The position numbers were made by a program, and so were the translations under genes. Positions 8,683 through 19,700 of a stretch of 32,935 bases of DNA are shown here, piece after piece (positions within the stretch are counted from its first letter, which is position 1; each line of letters begins with the position of its first letter). Under the pieces are notes generated by a model. The model did no database searches. It was not told the origin of the DNA and saw nothing but the letters and a program-made list of their open reading frames with translations. Source of the stretch: Cytophagaceae bacterium (GTDB lineage Bacteria > Bacteroidota > Bacteroidia > Cytophagales > Cytophagaceae); assembly GCA_014376985.1 (NCBI GenBank), contig JACMQM010000136.1, positions 1 to 32,935 on the forward strand, written 5' to 3'.

Positions 8683-9990
8683 TTATTTTTTTACAGCACT
8701 GACTTTCCAAATGGTGTTACTCACATCATCGGTGACAAGTAAAGAACCATCAGGAGTAACGATGACTGCTACTGGTCTTCCATGGACTTCGCTTTTATCC
8801 AAATCTGAAATGAAACCGGTTAAGAAGTCTTCTGGAATACCGGAAGGTTTACCATTTTTAAAAGCGACAAATACTACTTTGTATCCTGACAAAACAGAGC
8901 GGTTCCAGGAACCATGTTGTCCGATGAATGCACCATTTTGATATTTTTCAGGGAAGGCTTTTTTAGTATAGAAGGCCAATCCAAGCGAAGCAGTATGAGA
9001 GCCTAAATCAACGTCTGGAACAATAGCTTTCTTTACGAGATCAGGTCGCTTATCTGCATCTTTGATTCTAGGGTCTTCGTGTTGACCGAAGTAAGAGTAA
9101 GGCCAACCATAGAACCCTCCATCTTTCACACTCGTTAGATAATCAGGAACTAAATCATCTCCCAATTCATCGCGCTCATTTACTGCTGTCCACAACGTAT
9201 TGGTACCTGGAGCCCAGCCCATACCTACAGGATTTCTCAGACCACTTGCATAAATACGTTTGCCTTTCCCATCTGGATTAATTTCAATGATGTCAGCTTT
9301 CCATACTTCTTCATCTATGCCATTCTCCGCAACATTACTGCCTGAGCCAACCGCAATATAGATTTTAGTGCCTGCTGTATTAGCAATGATATTTCTAGCC
9401 CAATGGCGATTGTGTTTTCCTGCCGGAAGATCGATGACTTTTTCTCCTTTACCTGTAATTTTTGTTTGTCCTGATTTATAAGAAAATCGAAGTAATACAT
9501 CTGTATTGGCTACATAAAACCAATTACCTAAAACCAGCATGCCAAAAGGTTGATTCAATTCTGCTAAGAATGTATCTCTTACCTCGGGTATACCGTCTTT
9601 ATTCGCATCTCGGAGCAAGGTGATTCTATTGGCGCTGTTACTCAAATCATTTGATTTACCTGCACCGATAATAGTACCGCCCACTTTTTCAAGTATAGAG
9701 TGATGAGAGTTGCTTTCTGCTACCAATACATCTCCATTAGGAAGTACATACAACCAGCGGGGGTTTTGAAATCCGTCGGCATATTTGCTGACTACAAAAC
9801 CTTCGGGTGCACTGGGTTTTTTATTATCAGACCATCCAATTACATGGCTAAAATTAGTAACAGATTTTGTACTGTATGGCAATTCTAAAGTATCACTCTG
9901 CGCCTCTTTATTTATTTTAGGTGCTTGCGCAATGACTTGATAGCCTTGCAAAACAGCTGCTGCAGTCAGGATAAGATACTTCATATTCAT
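8683..9990 (-). CDS. sorbosone/glucose dehydrogenase family protein (PQQ-type six-bladed beta-propeller), secreted
   Basis: ATG at 9990 with signal peptide MNMKYLILTAAAVLQGYQVIAQ; ASGLRNPVGMGWAPGTNTLWTAVNERDELGDDLVPDYLTSVKDGGFYGWPYSYFG, GQHGSWNRS, GRPVAVIVTPDGSLLVTDD. Confidence 0.88.
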   Translation of the reverse strand: MNMKYLILTAAAVLQGYQVIAQAPKINKEAQSDTLELPYSTKSVTNFSHVIGWSDNKKPSAPEGFVVSKYADGFQNPRWLYVLPNGDVLVAESNSHHSILEKVGGTIIGAGKSNDLSNSANRITLLRDANKDGIPEVRDTFLAELNQPFGMLVLGNWFYVANTDVLLRFSYKSGQTKITGKGEKVIDLPAGKHNRHWARNIIANTAGTKIYIAVGSGSNVAENGIDEEVWKADIIEINPDGKGKRIYASGLRNPVGMGWAPGTNTLWTAVNERDELGDDLVPDYLTSVKDGGFYGWPYSYFGQHEDPRIKDADKRPDLVKKAIVPDVDLGSHTASLGLAFYTKKAFPEKYQNGAFIGQHGSWNRSVLSGYKVVFVAFKNGKPSGIPEDFLTGFISDLDKSEVHGRPVAVIVTPDGSLLVTDDVSNTIWKVSAVKK

Positions 9991-10009
9991 AGCTGTATGG
10001 TTGATTATT

Positions 10010-12028
10010 TTATTTCGCAAGAATTTTAAATTCTACACGTCTGTTCAATTGTCTTCCTTTGGCGGTGCTATTTGTACTTACAGGAGCTGCTTCGCCAAAA
10101 TGCTTTACTGTGATGCGGCTAGGATCTATACCTGACTTAGTGATTAAATAGGCAGCTACAGCTTCCGCTCTTTTTTGTGATAATTTATCATTGTAAGTAG
10201 CAGTACCAATGCTGTCAGTATATCCTGATATTTGAACTTTCATAGAGGATGTACTGGAAAGTAATTTTGCCAAACGATTTAATTCCAAATTAGATTCTTT
10301 ACGCAATACTGCTTTGTTGAAATCGAAGAAGATGTTTTTAATAGTGATGGCTTCTCCTACTTCTATAGGTGTTAAGTAAAGGTCTCTTGTGATTTGTTGG
10401 TATTCATTCTGCGATGTCAAATCAATGTTGTCATTGACTGAAATGAATCCTTCTTTGGTAGCAAGGTATCCGTAGCGGTTTTGTGATGGCAATACAATTT
10501 GATAAAATCCATTACGGGGATCTGAAGAGGCAATTCCAACTTCTGCTCCGGTGTTTAGATTTTCGAAGAATATTTTCGTACCCGGTATTGGTTCGTTGGT
10601 TTTGCTGTTCAATACACGACCGCTGATCATGGTTACGGCAGTTGGCTTTAATGATTTCACCAATTGCAAAACGAAAATATCATCGTCACCATCTTTTGCA
10701 CCTTCAGAAGTAAAGTAGATACGTTCTCCAGAAGCAGGAATACTTAGGTAAGTTTCATTGCGCGAGGAGTTGACAATTGGGCCAAGGTTTTCTGGTGCAG
10801 ACCAGTTTGTCCAGCTATCATCTTGTCTTCTTGTTACGTAGATATCTGCACCGCCGTAACCGTTGAATCCATCAGAAGCATAGTATAGTGTTCTATCATC
10901 TGAAGCGAGGAAAGGAGCTTCTTCTGTCGCTGTTGTATTAACAGTTGTGCCTAAGTTGGTAGGTTTTGTCCAGGTGCCGTCATCTGAACGGAAACTAACA
11001 TACAAATCACGATGTCCTATATTTTCTTTTTTATGTTCGACAGATAATAATAATGTCTTTTGATTATTCGACATGAAGAAGTTTGCTCTTGCATTGATGT
11101 TCACATCATTTTCAATCTCTAATCGTTCCGGAAAAGACCAACCGTCTTTTGTACGGTGACTAATCGATACACCATCTTCCATTGTACCGTCTTCATTATA
11201 TGAGTTTCCTAACAATAAAGTATTGCCATCAGGAGAAATAGAATTGATAAAGTTGGGTCCATCATTATTCAAAGGTGCGCCGATGTTTTTAGCCTCGCCC
11301 CAACCTTGCGTACTCTCATTCCATTCTGAATACCAGATGTCTTCTAAATCGCCTTTACCTCCTTTATCTTTAGGATCACCTCTTCTGCTGAAATATAATG
11401 TTTTGCCATCGGGAGAAACAAGCGGACCCATTTCTGGATAAGGACTGTTGATGTTTGTACTAAGTTTAGTAGCAACCATGTTTGCTTTTACTACATCGTT
11501 TGCACTAGGCTTTGTTATTTTAACTGATTTCCCTGATTCTGAAATACCAATTGCATCGATTCCTTCTGTTGTTGCTCCTGCTTTCAATACAATCTTCACT
11601 GCAAGAATATAAAATTTAACATCCTTAGGTTTAATAGCAAGCAAACGACTAGCTTCTGTGCTAGGACTAGTTTGATAGCTCGTTATTTCAACCTCTTTAC
11701 CTTCTGCATCGTAGACGAAAACTTTGTCTACAGAACCTGGATGATTAGTTTCAACAATAACAATTTGTTTAGGTATGATAGGTGTGCGAAATCCTACCTT
11801 AATGAATTGCTGCGTTGATTTATCTTTAGGCTGCCAGGCGTTTCTGTTTTCACCGGAAGCAGGATATACATTTGGTCTTCCTAATACTTGTCGGGCAGAA
11901 AAATCTACATCAGTTTGCTGAGAGGAATATTCTAATACTCGGTATGCCCATTGAACATCCTGAGCATAAACACTAATTGTTAAAAAGGAAAGTAAGAAGA
12001 ATGCAATTATTCTTTTGGTCATAATCAA
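10010..12028 (-). CDS. OmpA-family protein: N-terminal discoidin-like domain, PD40 beta-propeller repeats, CnaB/CarboxypepD_reg-like domain, OmpA C-terminal domain
   Basis: C-terminal NIFFDFNKAVLRKESNLELNRLAKLL...GYTDSIGTATYNDKLSQKRAEAVAAYL...GRQLNRRVEF; repeated SPDGKTLYFSR / SPDGNTLLLGN / SDDRTLYYASDG propeller motifs. Confidence 0.92.
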   Translation of the reverse strand: MIMTKRIIAFFLLSFLTISVYAQDVQWAYRVLEYSSQQTDVDFSARQVLGRPNVYPASGENRNAWQPKDKSTQQFIKVGFRTPIIPKQIVIVETNHPGSVDKVFVYDAEGKEVEITSYQTSPSTEASRLLAIKPKDVKFYILAVKIVLKAGATTEGIDAIGISESGKSVKITKPSANDVVKANMVATKLSTNINSPYPEMGPLVSPDGKTLYFSRRGDPKDKGGKGDLEDIWYSEWNESTQGWGEAKNIGAPLNNDGPNFINSISPDGNTLLLGNSYNEDGTMEDGVSISHRTKDGWSFPERLEIENDVNINARANFFMSNNQKTLLLSVEHKKENIGHRDLYVSFRSDDGTWTKPTNLGTTVNTTATEEAPFLASDDRTLYYASDGFNGYGGADIYVTRRQDDSWTNWSAPENLGPIVNSSRNETYLSIPASGERIYFTSEGAKDGDDDIFVLQLVKSLKPTAVTMISGRVLNSKTNEPIPGTKIFFENLNTGAEVGIASSDPRNGFYQIVLPSQNRYGYLATKEGFISVNDNIDLTSQNEYQQITRDLYLTPIEVGEAITIKNIFFDFNKAVLRKESNLELNRLAKLLSSTSSMKVQISGYTDSIGTATYNDKLSQKRAEAVAAYLITKSGIDPSRITVKHFGEAAPVSTNSTAKGRQLNRRVEFKILAK

Positions 12029-12314
12029 TGAATTTATTTTAATACAGTAATCTATTATTTATCATTCAAAGTGAGAGCCAAATAATTTCATTGTAAAAGT
12101 CGGTACACTAGTTGTTCTTAGTATAATGGTTACAGCCAGTTATTCTTGTGTTTGAAAGGTTAAGAAGAGGTGGATAAGACAAGACTTGTTGAAACTGATT
12201 AGGGGAATAGCTGGAACAAATTAAAAACATTGAGTAATCGATTCCCCATACTGTTGTTTTGATTGCTGATTGAAGAAAAAAATAATCTAACTTTAACTAA
12301 TAAAAGCTAATTGT

Positions 12315-12509
12315 ATGAATACAAAAGTAATTTTCGGATCATTATTGACAGGCCTCGGAATCATCGGTCTTTTGTATGCTGGATTTGTCTTTACACAGCA
12401 TGGAGTGAAGGAAGGTAGAATTCTTTTCACTACACTGATTATTGGATTTATATTTTTCAGTGCAGGTATTGGCTTGGTAAAAAGCAGCAGTGGAAGTGAT
12501 AATGTATAA
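12315..12509 (+). CDS. small (64 aa) membrane protein, two predicted TM helices
   Basis: MNTKVIFGSLLTGLGIIGLLYAGFVFTQHGVKEGRILFTTLIIGFIFFSAGIGLVKSSSGSDNV. Confidence 0.65.
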   Translation: MNTKVIFGSLLTGLGIIGLLYAGFVFTQHGVKEGRILFTTLIIGFIFFSAGIGLVKSSSGSDNV

Positions 12510-12512
12510 CAG

Positions 12513-13715
12513 CTATCTGCCAAATCGGAAGTAGTGACTCAATGGATTCGGTTCTTTTTTGATCAGGTCAATGATTAATTTCATTCCTATCACAGAGAAT
12601 GCTATTCCATTTCCTCCAAATCCTAAGACAAAATAACTGTTAGGGAATTTAATATGTTCACCGATATAGGGCAGAGAATCTTTCGTTTCACCGAATGTTC
12701 CTGCCCACATGAAGTCCGCATGATAAAAGGTATGAGGCATTATTTCATGAAACTTTTTTTTGATTTTTGATTCCTTGCGATCCAATAATAGGTCTCGTTT
12801 AGATGCATTTTTGAAATCTTCATCTTCTCCACCAATCAATATACGTCCTTCATCCGTTGCTCTTAAATAAAGGTAAGGTTTGCTGGTATTCCAAAACAAA
12901 GTTCCTTTTAGTGCCTCGCTCAGCGTATGCTGTACTTCACTGACACAGGCATAGGTGCTCTTTAATTTTACAATCTTCTCAGGCAAAAAATGTTGTGTCT
13001 CATAACCCGTGCAGTAAATTATTTTACCGGTTGTAATGGCATGACCTGTCTGCGTCTTAAGAAATATTTTATCTTTTTGATAGGTAATTTTTATAGATTC
13101 TGTTTTGTCGAATATTTGCAATCCTCTCTGCGCATTATAATAGAGTATGTCATGTGCTAACTTGAAGGCATCTATACTTGCACCATCAGCCGATAAAATA
13201 GCACCTAATGAAACAATATTATAATCTGATTTTAATTGGTCTTCTTCCAGCCATTCTACTTCAAACCCATAGTGTTTTCTGGTTTCATATTCTTTTCTTA
13301 AGTCCGTCAAGTCTTTGCTTTGAGCGCAGAAGTACAAGGATTTTTTCCATTCGAAACCACAACAGGATTTTACTTCGTCAACGACTTGTTGTAGTTGAGG
13401 AATAGCATCTCGGCAACCTTTGTAACTAGCTACAGCAGCCTCTTCTCCTATCTGCTCAATCAGTTTGTGCAGCGGAATGTCCAGCTCATACTGTAGCATG
13501 GAAGTGGTAGCTGAAGTGCTACCATTGGCTATTTCTCTTTTGTCTATGAGTACCGTTTGAAAGCCTTCTTTCATGCAGGCATGGGCCATCAAAGATCCTG
13601 TAATGCCACTTCCTATAATGAGTACGTCACAATGAAGGTCTTGGTGTAAAGAAGGATAATTGTGCAATAACCCATTTTGCACCAGCCAAAAAGGTTCATT
13701 CGAACGTACATTCAT
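12513..13715 (-). CDS. FAD-dependent oxidoreductase (DAO/glycine-oxidase-like)
   Basis: DVLIIGSGITGSLMAHACMKEGFQTVLIDKREIANGSTSATTSMLQYELD Rossmann motif; DSLPYIGEH and GFGGNGIAFS near C-terminus. Confidence 0.9.
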   Translation of the reverse strand: MNVRSNEPFWLVQNGLLHNYPSLHQDLHCDVLIIGSGITGSLMAHACMKEGFQTVLIDKREIANGSTSATTSMLQYELDIPLHKLIEQIGEEAAVASYKGCRDAIPQLQQVVDEVKSCCGFEWKKSLYFCAQSKDLTDLRKEYETRKHYGFEVEWLEEDQLKSDYNIVSLGAILSADGASIDAFKLAHDILYYNAQRGLQIFDKTESIKITYQKDKIFLKTQTGHAITTGKIIYCTGYETQHFLPEKIVKLKSTYACVSEVQHTLSEALKGTLFWNTSKPYLYLRATDEGRILIGGEDEDFKNASKRDLLLDRKESKIKKKFHEIMPHTFYHADFMWAGTFGETKDSLPYIGEHIKFPNSYFVLGFGGNGIAFSVIGMKLIIDLIKKEPNPLSHYFRFGR

Positions 13716-13718
13716 TGA

Positions 13719-14372
13719 TCAATGGTTTAGAAGTTTGTGGATGTCTTGCATCATCCTCTCAACTTCTACAGAATCCGTGCCATCGTAATAACCACGGATG
13801 TATTGCTCTTGATCTACTAAAACAAATCGCTCGGTATGGATGAAATCCTCTTCTCCACCGTCTCCTTCTTCGTCTACTATAGCATATTGTTTTCGTGCGG
13901 TTTCATACAAGGCATGTTTATCACCGGTTAGGAAAATCCATTTGTTGTGATCTTTTACCCCGTATTGTAGCGCATAACTCATCAGTGCTTCCACGCTGTC
14001 TTCTTCAGGTTTCGAAGTATAAGATACAATTTTCACATTCGGTTCTTTTTCAAATGTACTGTACACTCGCTGCAATTGACTTGACATCTCTTTGCATATA
14101 CCCGGACAGGTTACAAAAAAATAATCCGCAACGTAAATGACAGGTCCGATTTCTTTAGGAGTAATGGTTTGACCTTGCTGATTGGTGAAGGAAAAATTAC
14201 CTACATGTTTATCGGGCTTATTAGATTGATAGACTTTATTAGTGGTAGGATTTGTAACGAAGTAAGGAAGCGTTTGCTGTAATTTTTCGTATTTCCTATA
14301 AGCATAGGTGCCCATGAGTATAACCAATACGACAATACCTACTGTAATAAATTTATTGTTGCTCTTTTCCAT
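13719..14372 (-). CDS. SCO1/SenC-family copper chaperone, membrane anchored
   Basis: CPGIC copper motif in ADYFFVTCPGICKEMSSQL and distal DFIHTERFVLVD histidine; N-terminal TM. Confidence 0.92.
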   Translation of the reverse strand: MEKSNNKFITVGIVVLVILMGTYAYRKYEKLQQTLPYFVTNPTTNKVYQSNKPDKHVGNFSFTNQQGQTITPKEIGPVIYVADYFFVTCPGICKEMSSQLQRVYSTFEKEPNVKIVSYTSKPEEDSVEALMSYALQYGVKDHNKWIFLTGDKHALYETARKQYAIVDEEGDGGEEDFIHTERFVLVDQEQYIRGYYDGTDSVEVERMMQDIHKLLNH

Positions 14373-14543
14373 GTAATGGGGATTTTATGAATTAAAGATA
14401 GTTAAAAACAGTATCCTTTGCATGAAGGAAAGCGGCTTTTGATCCATTTTTTTGTAACCGGCAGATTATCGACAGAATCTGTATGAATATTGCAGTGCAC
14501 TCAAAAGAATCTACAGCTAATTGTTTCATAATAAATTACCATC

Positions 14544-16283
14544 ATGTCTAAGAATGTTTCTGATAAAATTATAGAAATGCTTGTGAATGCAGGCGTTAAA
14601 AGAATATATGCCATTACTGGAGATAGTCTTAATCCGATTAATGATGCCGTAAGAAGAGACGGCAGATTGCAATGGGTGCATGTAAGACACGAAGAGGCTG
14701 CAGCCTATGCGGCTTCTATGGAAGCAGAACTCTCTGGCATAGGTTGTTGTATGGGAAGCAGTGGACCTGGTCACGTCCATTTGATCAATGGATTATATGA
14801 TGCGAATCGATCAGGTAATCCTGTCATTGCCATTGCATCTACTGTCACAACGGCAAACTTGGGTACAGACTATTTTCAAGAGACTAATGTTACAAAATTG
14901 TTCGATGATTGTAGCAAATATTGTTTTATGGCTAATACGCCAATTCAGGCGATTCGTGCTTTACAAGCGGGTATTCAGACCGCCATATCACAAAGAGGTG
15001 TAGCTGTTATAGGTTTGCCAGGTGATGTAGCCGCTGCCGATGCAGAAGATATTTTTACATCGGAGATTAATTATGCTGCGGACTCTTTTCTAAGACCAAG
15101 TACAACACAATTGGATCAGTTGGCTTCCTTATTAAATAGCCATAAAAAAATCATGTTATACTGTGGTTATGGAAGTAAAGATGCTATAGAGGAAGTCATG
15201 ACATTGGCGAAGAGGCTTCACGCTCCAATTGGATATAGTTTCAGAGGGAAAATATTTTTTGATAAAATTGATAACGAATATGCAGTTGGATTGAATGGTT
15301 TGTTAGGAACGAAAGCAGGATTTCAATCCATGCATGATGCAGAGTTGGTTGTGATGCTGGGTAGTGATTTCCCTTATTCTAATTTTCTTCCTGAAAAAAA
15401 CATATTGATTCAAATTGATCATAGACCTGAGCACATTGGCAGGAGAGGTAAAATTGATTACGGTTATTGCGGAAATATTAAAGATACTTTGCAATCTCTA
15501 TTACCATTAATAGAGAAGAAGGACGATGATTCTTTTTTAAAGGAAATGCGACACTTGCATCAAAAGCAGGAAGATGTTTATGAATCCTATGTTTCATCAA
15601 AAGGATCAGAAGATAAAATTCATCCGGAGTATGTAGCCTCTTTAATTAATGATCACGCCTCTGACGATGCGATATTTACAGTAGATACAGGCATGTCAGC
15701 AGTATGGGCAGCGAAGTATATCAAAGGTAAGCGCAACCGATACCTGACTGGTTCTTTCAATCATGGTTCCATGGCTAATGCCATGCCCATGTCTATAGGA
15801 GCGGCTTTCACGGCGCCACAACGACAAGTGATCGCTTTATGTGGTGATGGAGGAATAAGCATGTTGCTGGGTGATTTGATGACTATAAGCCAATACAAGT
15901 TGCCTGTTAAAGTGATTGTTTTTAATAATAGAACACTCGGTATGGTAAAGTTAGAAATGGAAGTTGCCGGTATTCCTCCTTGGCAAACGGACATGGACAA
16001 TCCTGATTTTGCTAAAATTGCAGAAGCAATGCGCATCAAATCATGGACAGTAGAAAATCCTAATCAAGTAGAATCAACATTGAAAGAAGCTTTTGCTTAT
16101 GATGGACCGGTATTGGTCAATATCATGACAGATCCCAATGCATTGGCCATGCCTCCTAAAATGGAATTTGCTCAGATGAAAGGATTTGCTGAGACGATGG
16201 GGAAATTGATGATTAACGGTCAGACAGCAGAAGTTTTAGAGATGGCAAAGTCCAGCTTGAAGTATTTGAAAGAGATATTGTAA
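14544..16283 (+). CDS. poxB: pyruvate dehydrogenase (quinone)/pyruvate oxidase, ThDP-dependent
   Basis: VKRIYAITGDSLNPINDAVRRDGRLQWVHVRHEEAAAYAASMEAELSGIG, LPGDVA, ALCGDGGISMLLGDLMTISQYKLPVKVIVFNN ThDP motif. Confidence 0.92.
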   Translation: MSKNVSDKIIEMLVNAGVKRIYAITGDSLNPINDAVRRDGRLQWVHVRHEEAAAYAASMEAELSGIGCCMGSSGPGHVHLINGLYDANRSGNPVIAIASTVTTANLGTDYFQETNVTKLFDDCSKYCFMANTPIQAIRALQAGIQTAISQRGVAVIGLPGDVAAADAEDIFTSEINYAADSFLRPSTTQLDQLASLLNSHKKIMLYCGYGSKDAIEEVMTLAKRLHAPIGYSFRGKIFFDKIDNEYAVGLNGLLGTKAGFQSMHDAELVVMLGSDFPYSNFLPEKNILIQIDHRPEHIGRRGKIDYGYCGNIKDTLQSLLPLIEKKDDDSFLKEMRHLHQKQEDVYESYVSSKGSEDKIHPEYVASLINDHASDDAIFTVDTGMSAVWAAKYIKGKRNRYLTGSFNHGSMANAMPMSIGAAFTAPQRQVIALCGDGGISMLLGDLMTISQYKLPVKVIVFNNRTLGMVKLEMEVAGIPPWQTDMDNPDFAKIAEAMRIKSWTVENPNQVESTLKEAFAYDGPVLVNIMTDPNALAMPPKMEFAQMKGFAETMGKLMINGQTAEVLEMAKSSLKYLKEIL

Positions 16284-16302
16284 AAACTCATTCCGTTTGA
16301 AC

Positions 16303-16344
16303 AAATGGGAAAACATTTCTCTCAGGATTGTTTTCCCATTTTTA
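16303..16344 (+). terminator. intrinsic terminator after poxB
   Basis: AAATGGGAAAACA (16303-16315) / TGTTTTCCCATTT (16329-16341) perfect 13-bp arms followed by TT. Confidence 0.75.
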
Positions 16345-16762
16345 GATCCTAACAAACTATCTGATGGTTGCAGTTACGGGATTTATATTAATATTTGCTG
16401 GTCATCATTCTTCCTTATTGCAAACAAGGAATGGTATAATAAAAAGATTATTTATATTTTTAGAATTTAATTTATTTGCGCTTTAGAAGCACTTTTTCCT
16501 GTTTGAAATTCATTAAATCAATTATTAATATCGTTTTGCATGGCTAAAAATTTACAAATAATATCTTTTAATAATATCATTTTTTTGAATGTATGGCTTT
16601 TGTCAGTTCCATACGAAGTAATAAAACTTAACGAGGAGTTAAATTGATTTTAATATTTAATCAATCGAGCTCTTTGTAATAAAATCAATAATGTCACAAC
16701 AAAGAGTAATAAGAACAAACGTAAAACCAGCGGAGCTGGTAATTAAATTAAATTGTACAGTT

Positions 16763-19700
16763 ATGGGGAAAATAATGCCATTTACTTTTAAGCAGAAAGT
16801 AATCTTTTTTAGTTTCATGCTATTGAGTTTATCAATATTCTCCGCATCGGCTGCTGATGTTTTGGTAAATGTGAATCTGAGTCATCAGATTTCACAAGGT
16901 TTGTTCACGATTGGCTCTGACCAGATAAGTGTGTTAGGAAGCTTTTCCGCTACCCCTATTAGTTTGACCGATACAGATGGTGATAAAATCTATTCCGGTA
17001 CACTGACAGGTCTTAGTGGGGATAATCAGATAACTTATAATTTCAGAATCACCAGAGCTGCTGGTGTCATAAATGAAACGATAACGGCACGTAAATATGT
17101 TGTGCAGCCCAATAGCAATGCAAACGAGCTATATAACTGGTTCAATAATCAATTGCCTGCTTATCCTTATTCCAAATTCTTTGCTTCAACCATCAAAACG
17201 ATACCTGGTGAAGTCATCCGTTTTTTTGAAGAGTCAGAAGGTGGATCGGCAACAGCTTGGAGTTGGAATTTTCCCGGGGCAACACCTTCCACTTCTACTT
17301 CTAAAACTCCAACGGTAGTTTATAGTTCACCAGGCACCTATGAGGTTACCTTAACGGCTTCTAATGGCATTGGAAGCACCACTTCAAAGACGTTATCAAT
17401 TACTATCACGTCTATAGACGAAGCACTTAGTTGGTGGAACGATCAGGTGTTTTATCAGGTATACCCCTGGAGTTTTTTAGATACAGATGGCAATGGTACA
17501 GGTGACATCAGAGGAATAATCAATAAACTCGATTACCTCAACGATGGGAATGCCATTACGAAAACAGATCTTGGTATTACAGCATTGTATGTAATGCCGG
17601 TGCACCCCGCAACCAATGTTAATTATGGAGGATATGAAATTACAGATTTTAAAGTCATTCTTTCACAATTGGGTTCTCAGTCTGACTTTGATGAGTTAGT
17701 CAGCAAAGCACATGCACGTGGTATTAAAGTCATCATGGACATGGTATTCAACCACTCTTCTGCAGCGCACCCTTGGTTTAATGCTGCCCGTGCGGGCAAC
17801 GGGAGTCAGTACGAAGATTATTATGTGTTCAACAATTCTAATGCTGTAAACAGTTGGGGCTGGAGGGACAATAGTTCGCGTTCTTCGAACACTAATTTTA
17901 AATATTTTTGGTCCCAGTTTAATGGAGAGGCGACTGCAGATTTTAATTTCAGGAATCTTTCTACACGAAATGCAATAAAAGATATTTCTTCTCACTGGCT
18001 GACTAAAAATATTGACGGGTTTAGACTGGATGCGCCAATTTACTTCTATGGAGCAGAAGATGGCGGTGCCAATACGGATCGCGCTGAAACCTATAATTAC
18101 GTGAGGGAGTGGAGTGCTCATACCAAAAAGGCAAGTCCAAATTCATTCACTGTTGGAGAAAGTTGGTTCGAAGGTTGTTATACAGGAAAAATAGATGCTT
18201 TAGTTGCGACTGCAGCAAAGTATGTTTATCAAGGTTTTGATCTCGGCTTTCAATTTAATATTGCTTACGGTATTCAGGATGCTTTAAATCTTGAAAATAA
18301 AGCAAATATCATTGAACCCATGGAGGCCTCTATGAAGTATTATCCGAACATGCAGTTTGGGGTGTTCCACTCTAATCATGATACGTATAATATGTGTGCA
18401 GGTAATTATACACAATTGCGTTTAAAGGATCGATTGAATTCTGCTAAAGATAATAAAACAAAATTAGCAACAGCGCTTGTACTCACTTCTCCAGGTGTGC
18501 CTTTTATTTATTATGGGGATGAAATAGGCGAGAGTGGAGGCTATGCCAGAAAGCCTATGCAATGGACGAATGGAGCGAATGCTGGATTTACTACAGGTTC
18601 CCCGTGGGAAGGTATTGCAGGAGATTACAGTACTTACAATGTAGCTTCAGAAACCAATGACCCTAATTCTTTTTTGAGTGTGCATAGAAACTTAATCAGT
18701 ATTCGCTTACAAGAAAAAGCATTAAGAAGAGGAGGTTATAAGACCTTGGAAACAAGCGCTACCGGAGTATATGCATTCATGCGTACCTATGGTAGTGAAG
18801 TCGTTTTTGTTATTTTGAATTTATCACAAAATGATCAAAGCAATGTCTCTCTTTCCGTTTCTGGTTCAAGTATTCCCAATGGAAATTATTCACTGAATAA
18901 TTTATTAGCCGCTGCTGAAACGTCTACAGGATTAACTTCGACAGGTGGAAATGTTTCTGGATGGATTCCTTTTTCAACGATCCCTGGAAATAAGTTTTAC
19001 ATTTTAAAATTAAACAACCAAGGCTCCGGACCGAACAGTGCGCCAACTATTGATGCGGTGGCTTCGAATACAATCTCTGTTGAAGACGGATTTAAGCTGA
19101 TCAGTTTATCGGGTATATCAGACGGTAATTTTTGTTCGCAAACGGTGACAGTCACCGCTACCAGTTCAAATCTGACAGTGATGCAAAATCCTGCTGTAAA
19201 TTATACAAGTTGTAACTCTACAGGTACTCTACCCTTGATACCAGTGGCAGCAGGCACTGCGACAATTAACGTGACCGTAAAAGATAACGCCGGTGTAGCC
19301 AATGGAGGCTTGGATACGAAGGTCATTACGTTTGTAGTCACCGTCAATGACATCCCAAAAGCACCTTCTAATTTATTGTTTACTCCTCACAATGCTTCCA
19401 CTTCGATGATGATTAATTGGATGGATAATTCTTCCAGAGAAACAGGGTTTAATCTGTACTGGTCAACAACGAATACGCAGCCAACTAGTCCTAATGCAAC
19501 AGTTGCTGCTAATACAACAAACTATAAGGCTAGTGGCTTATTGCTTTATACGCAATATTATTTCTGGGTAGAAGCCTATACAACATCTGCAAAGAGCATA
19601 GCGATAACCGGAACCATTTTGATTTCACCACCTAATATCGCTTTGCGAAAAGCAGCCAGTGCGTCTTCCTATGAAACATTCGATGGTATAGATTATCTTC

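Noticed and set aside
14526-16039. Antisense ORFs over poxB (14526..14780, 15303..15494, 15761..16039)
   Set aside because: Shadow ORFs of a clearly conserved coding sequence with no family features.
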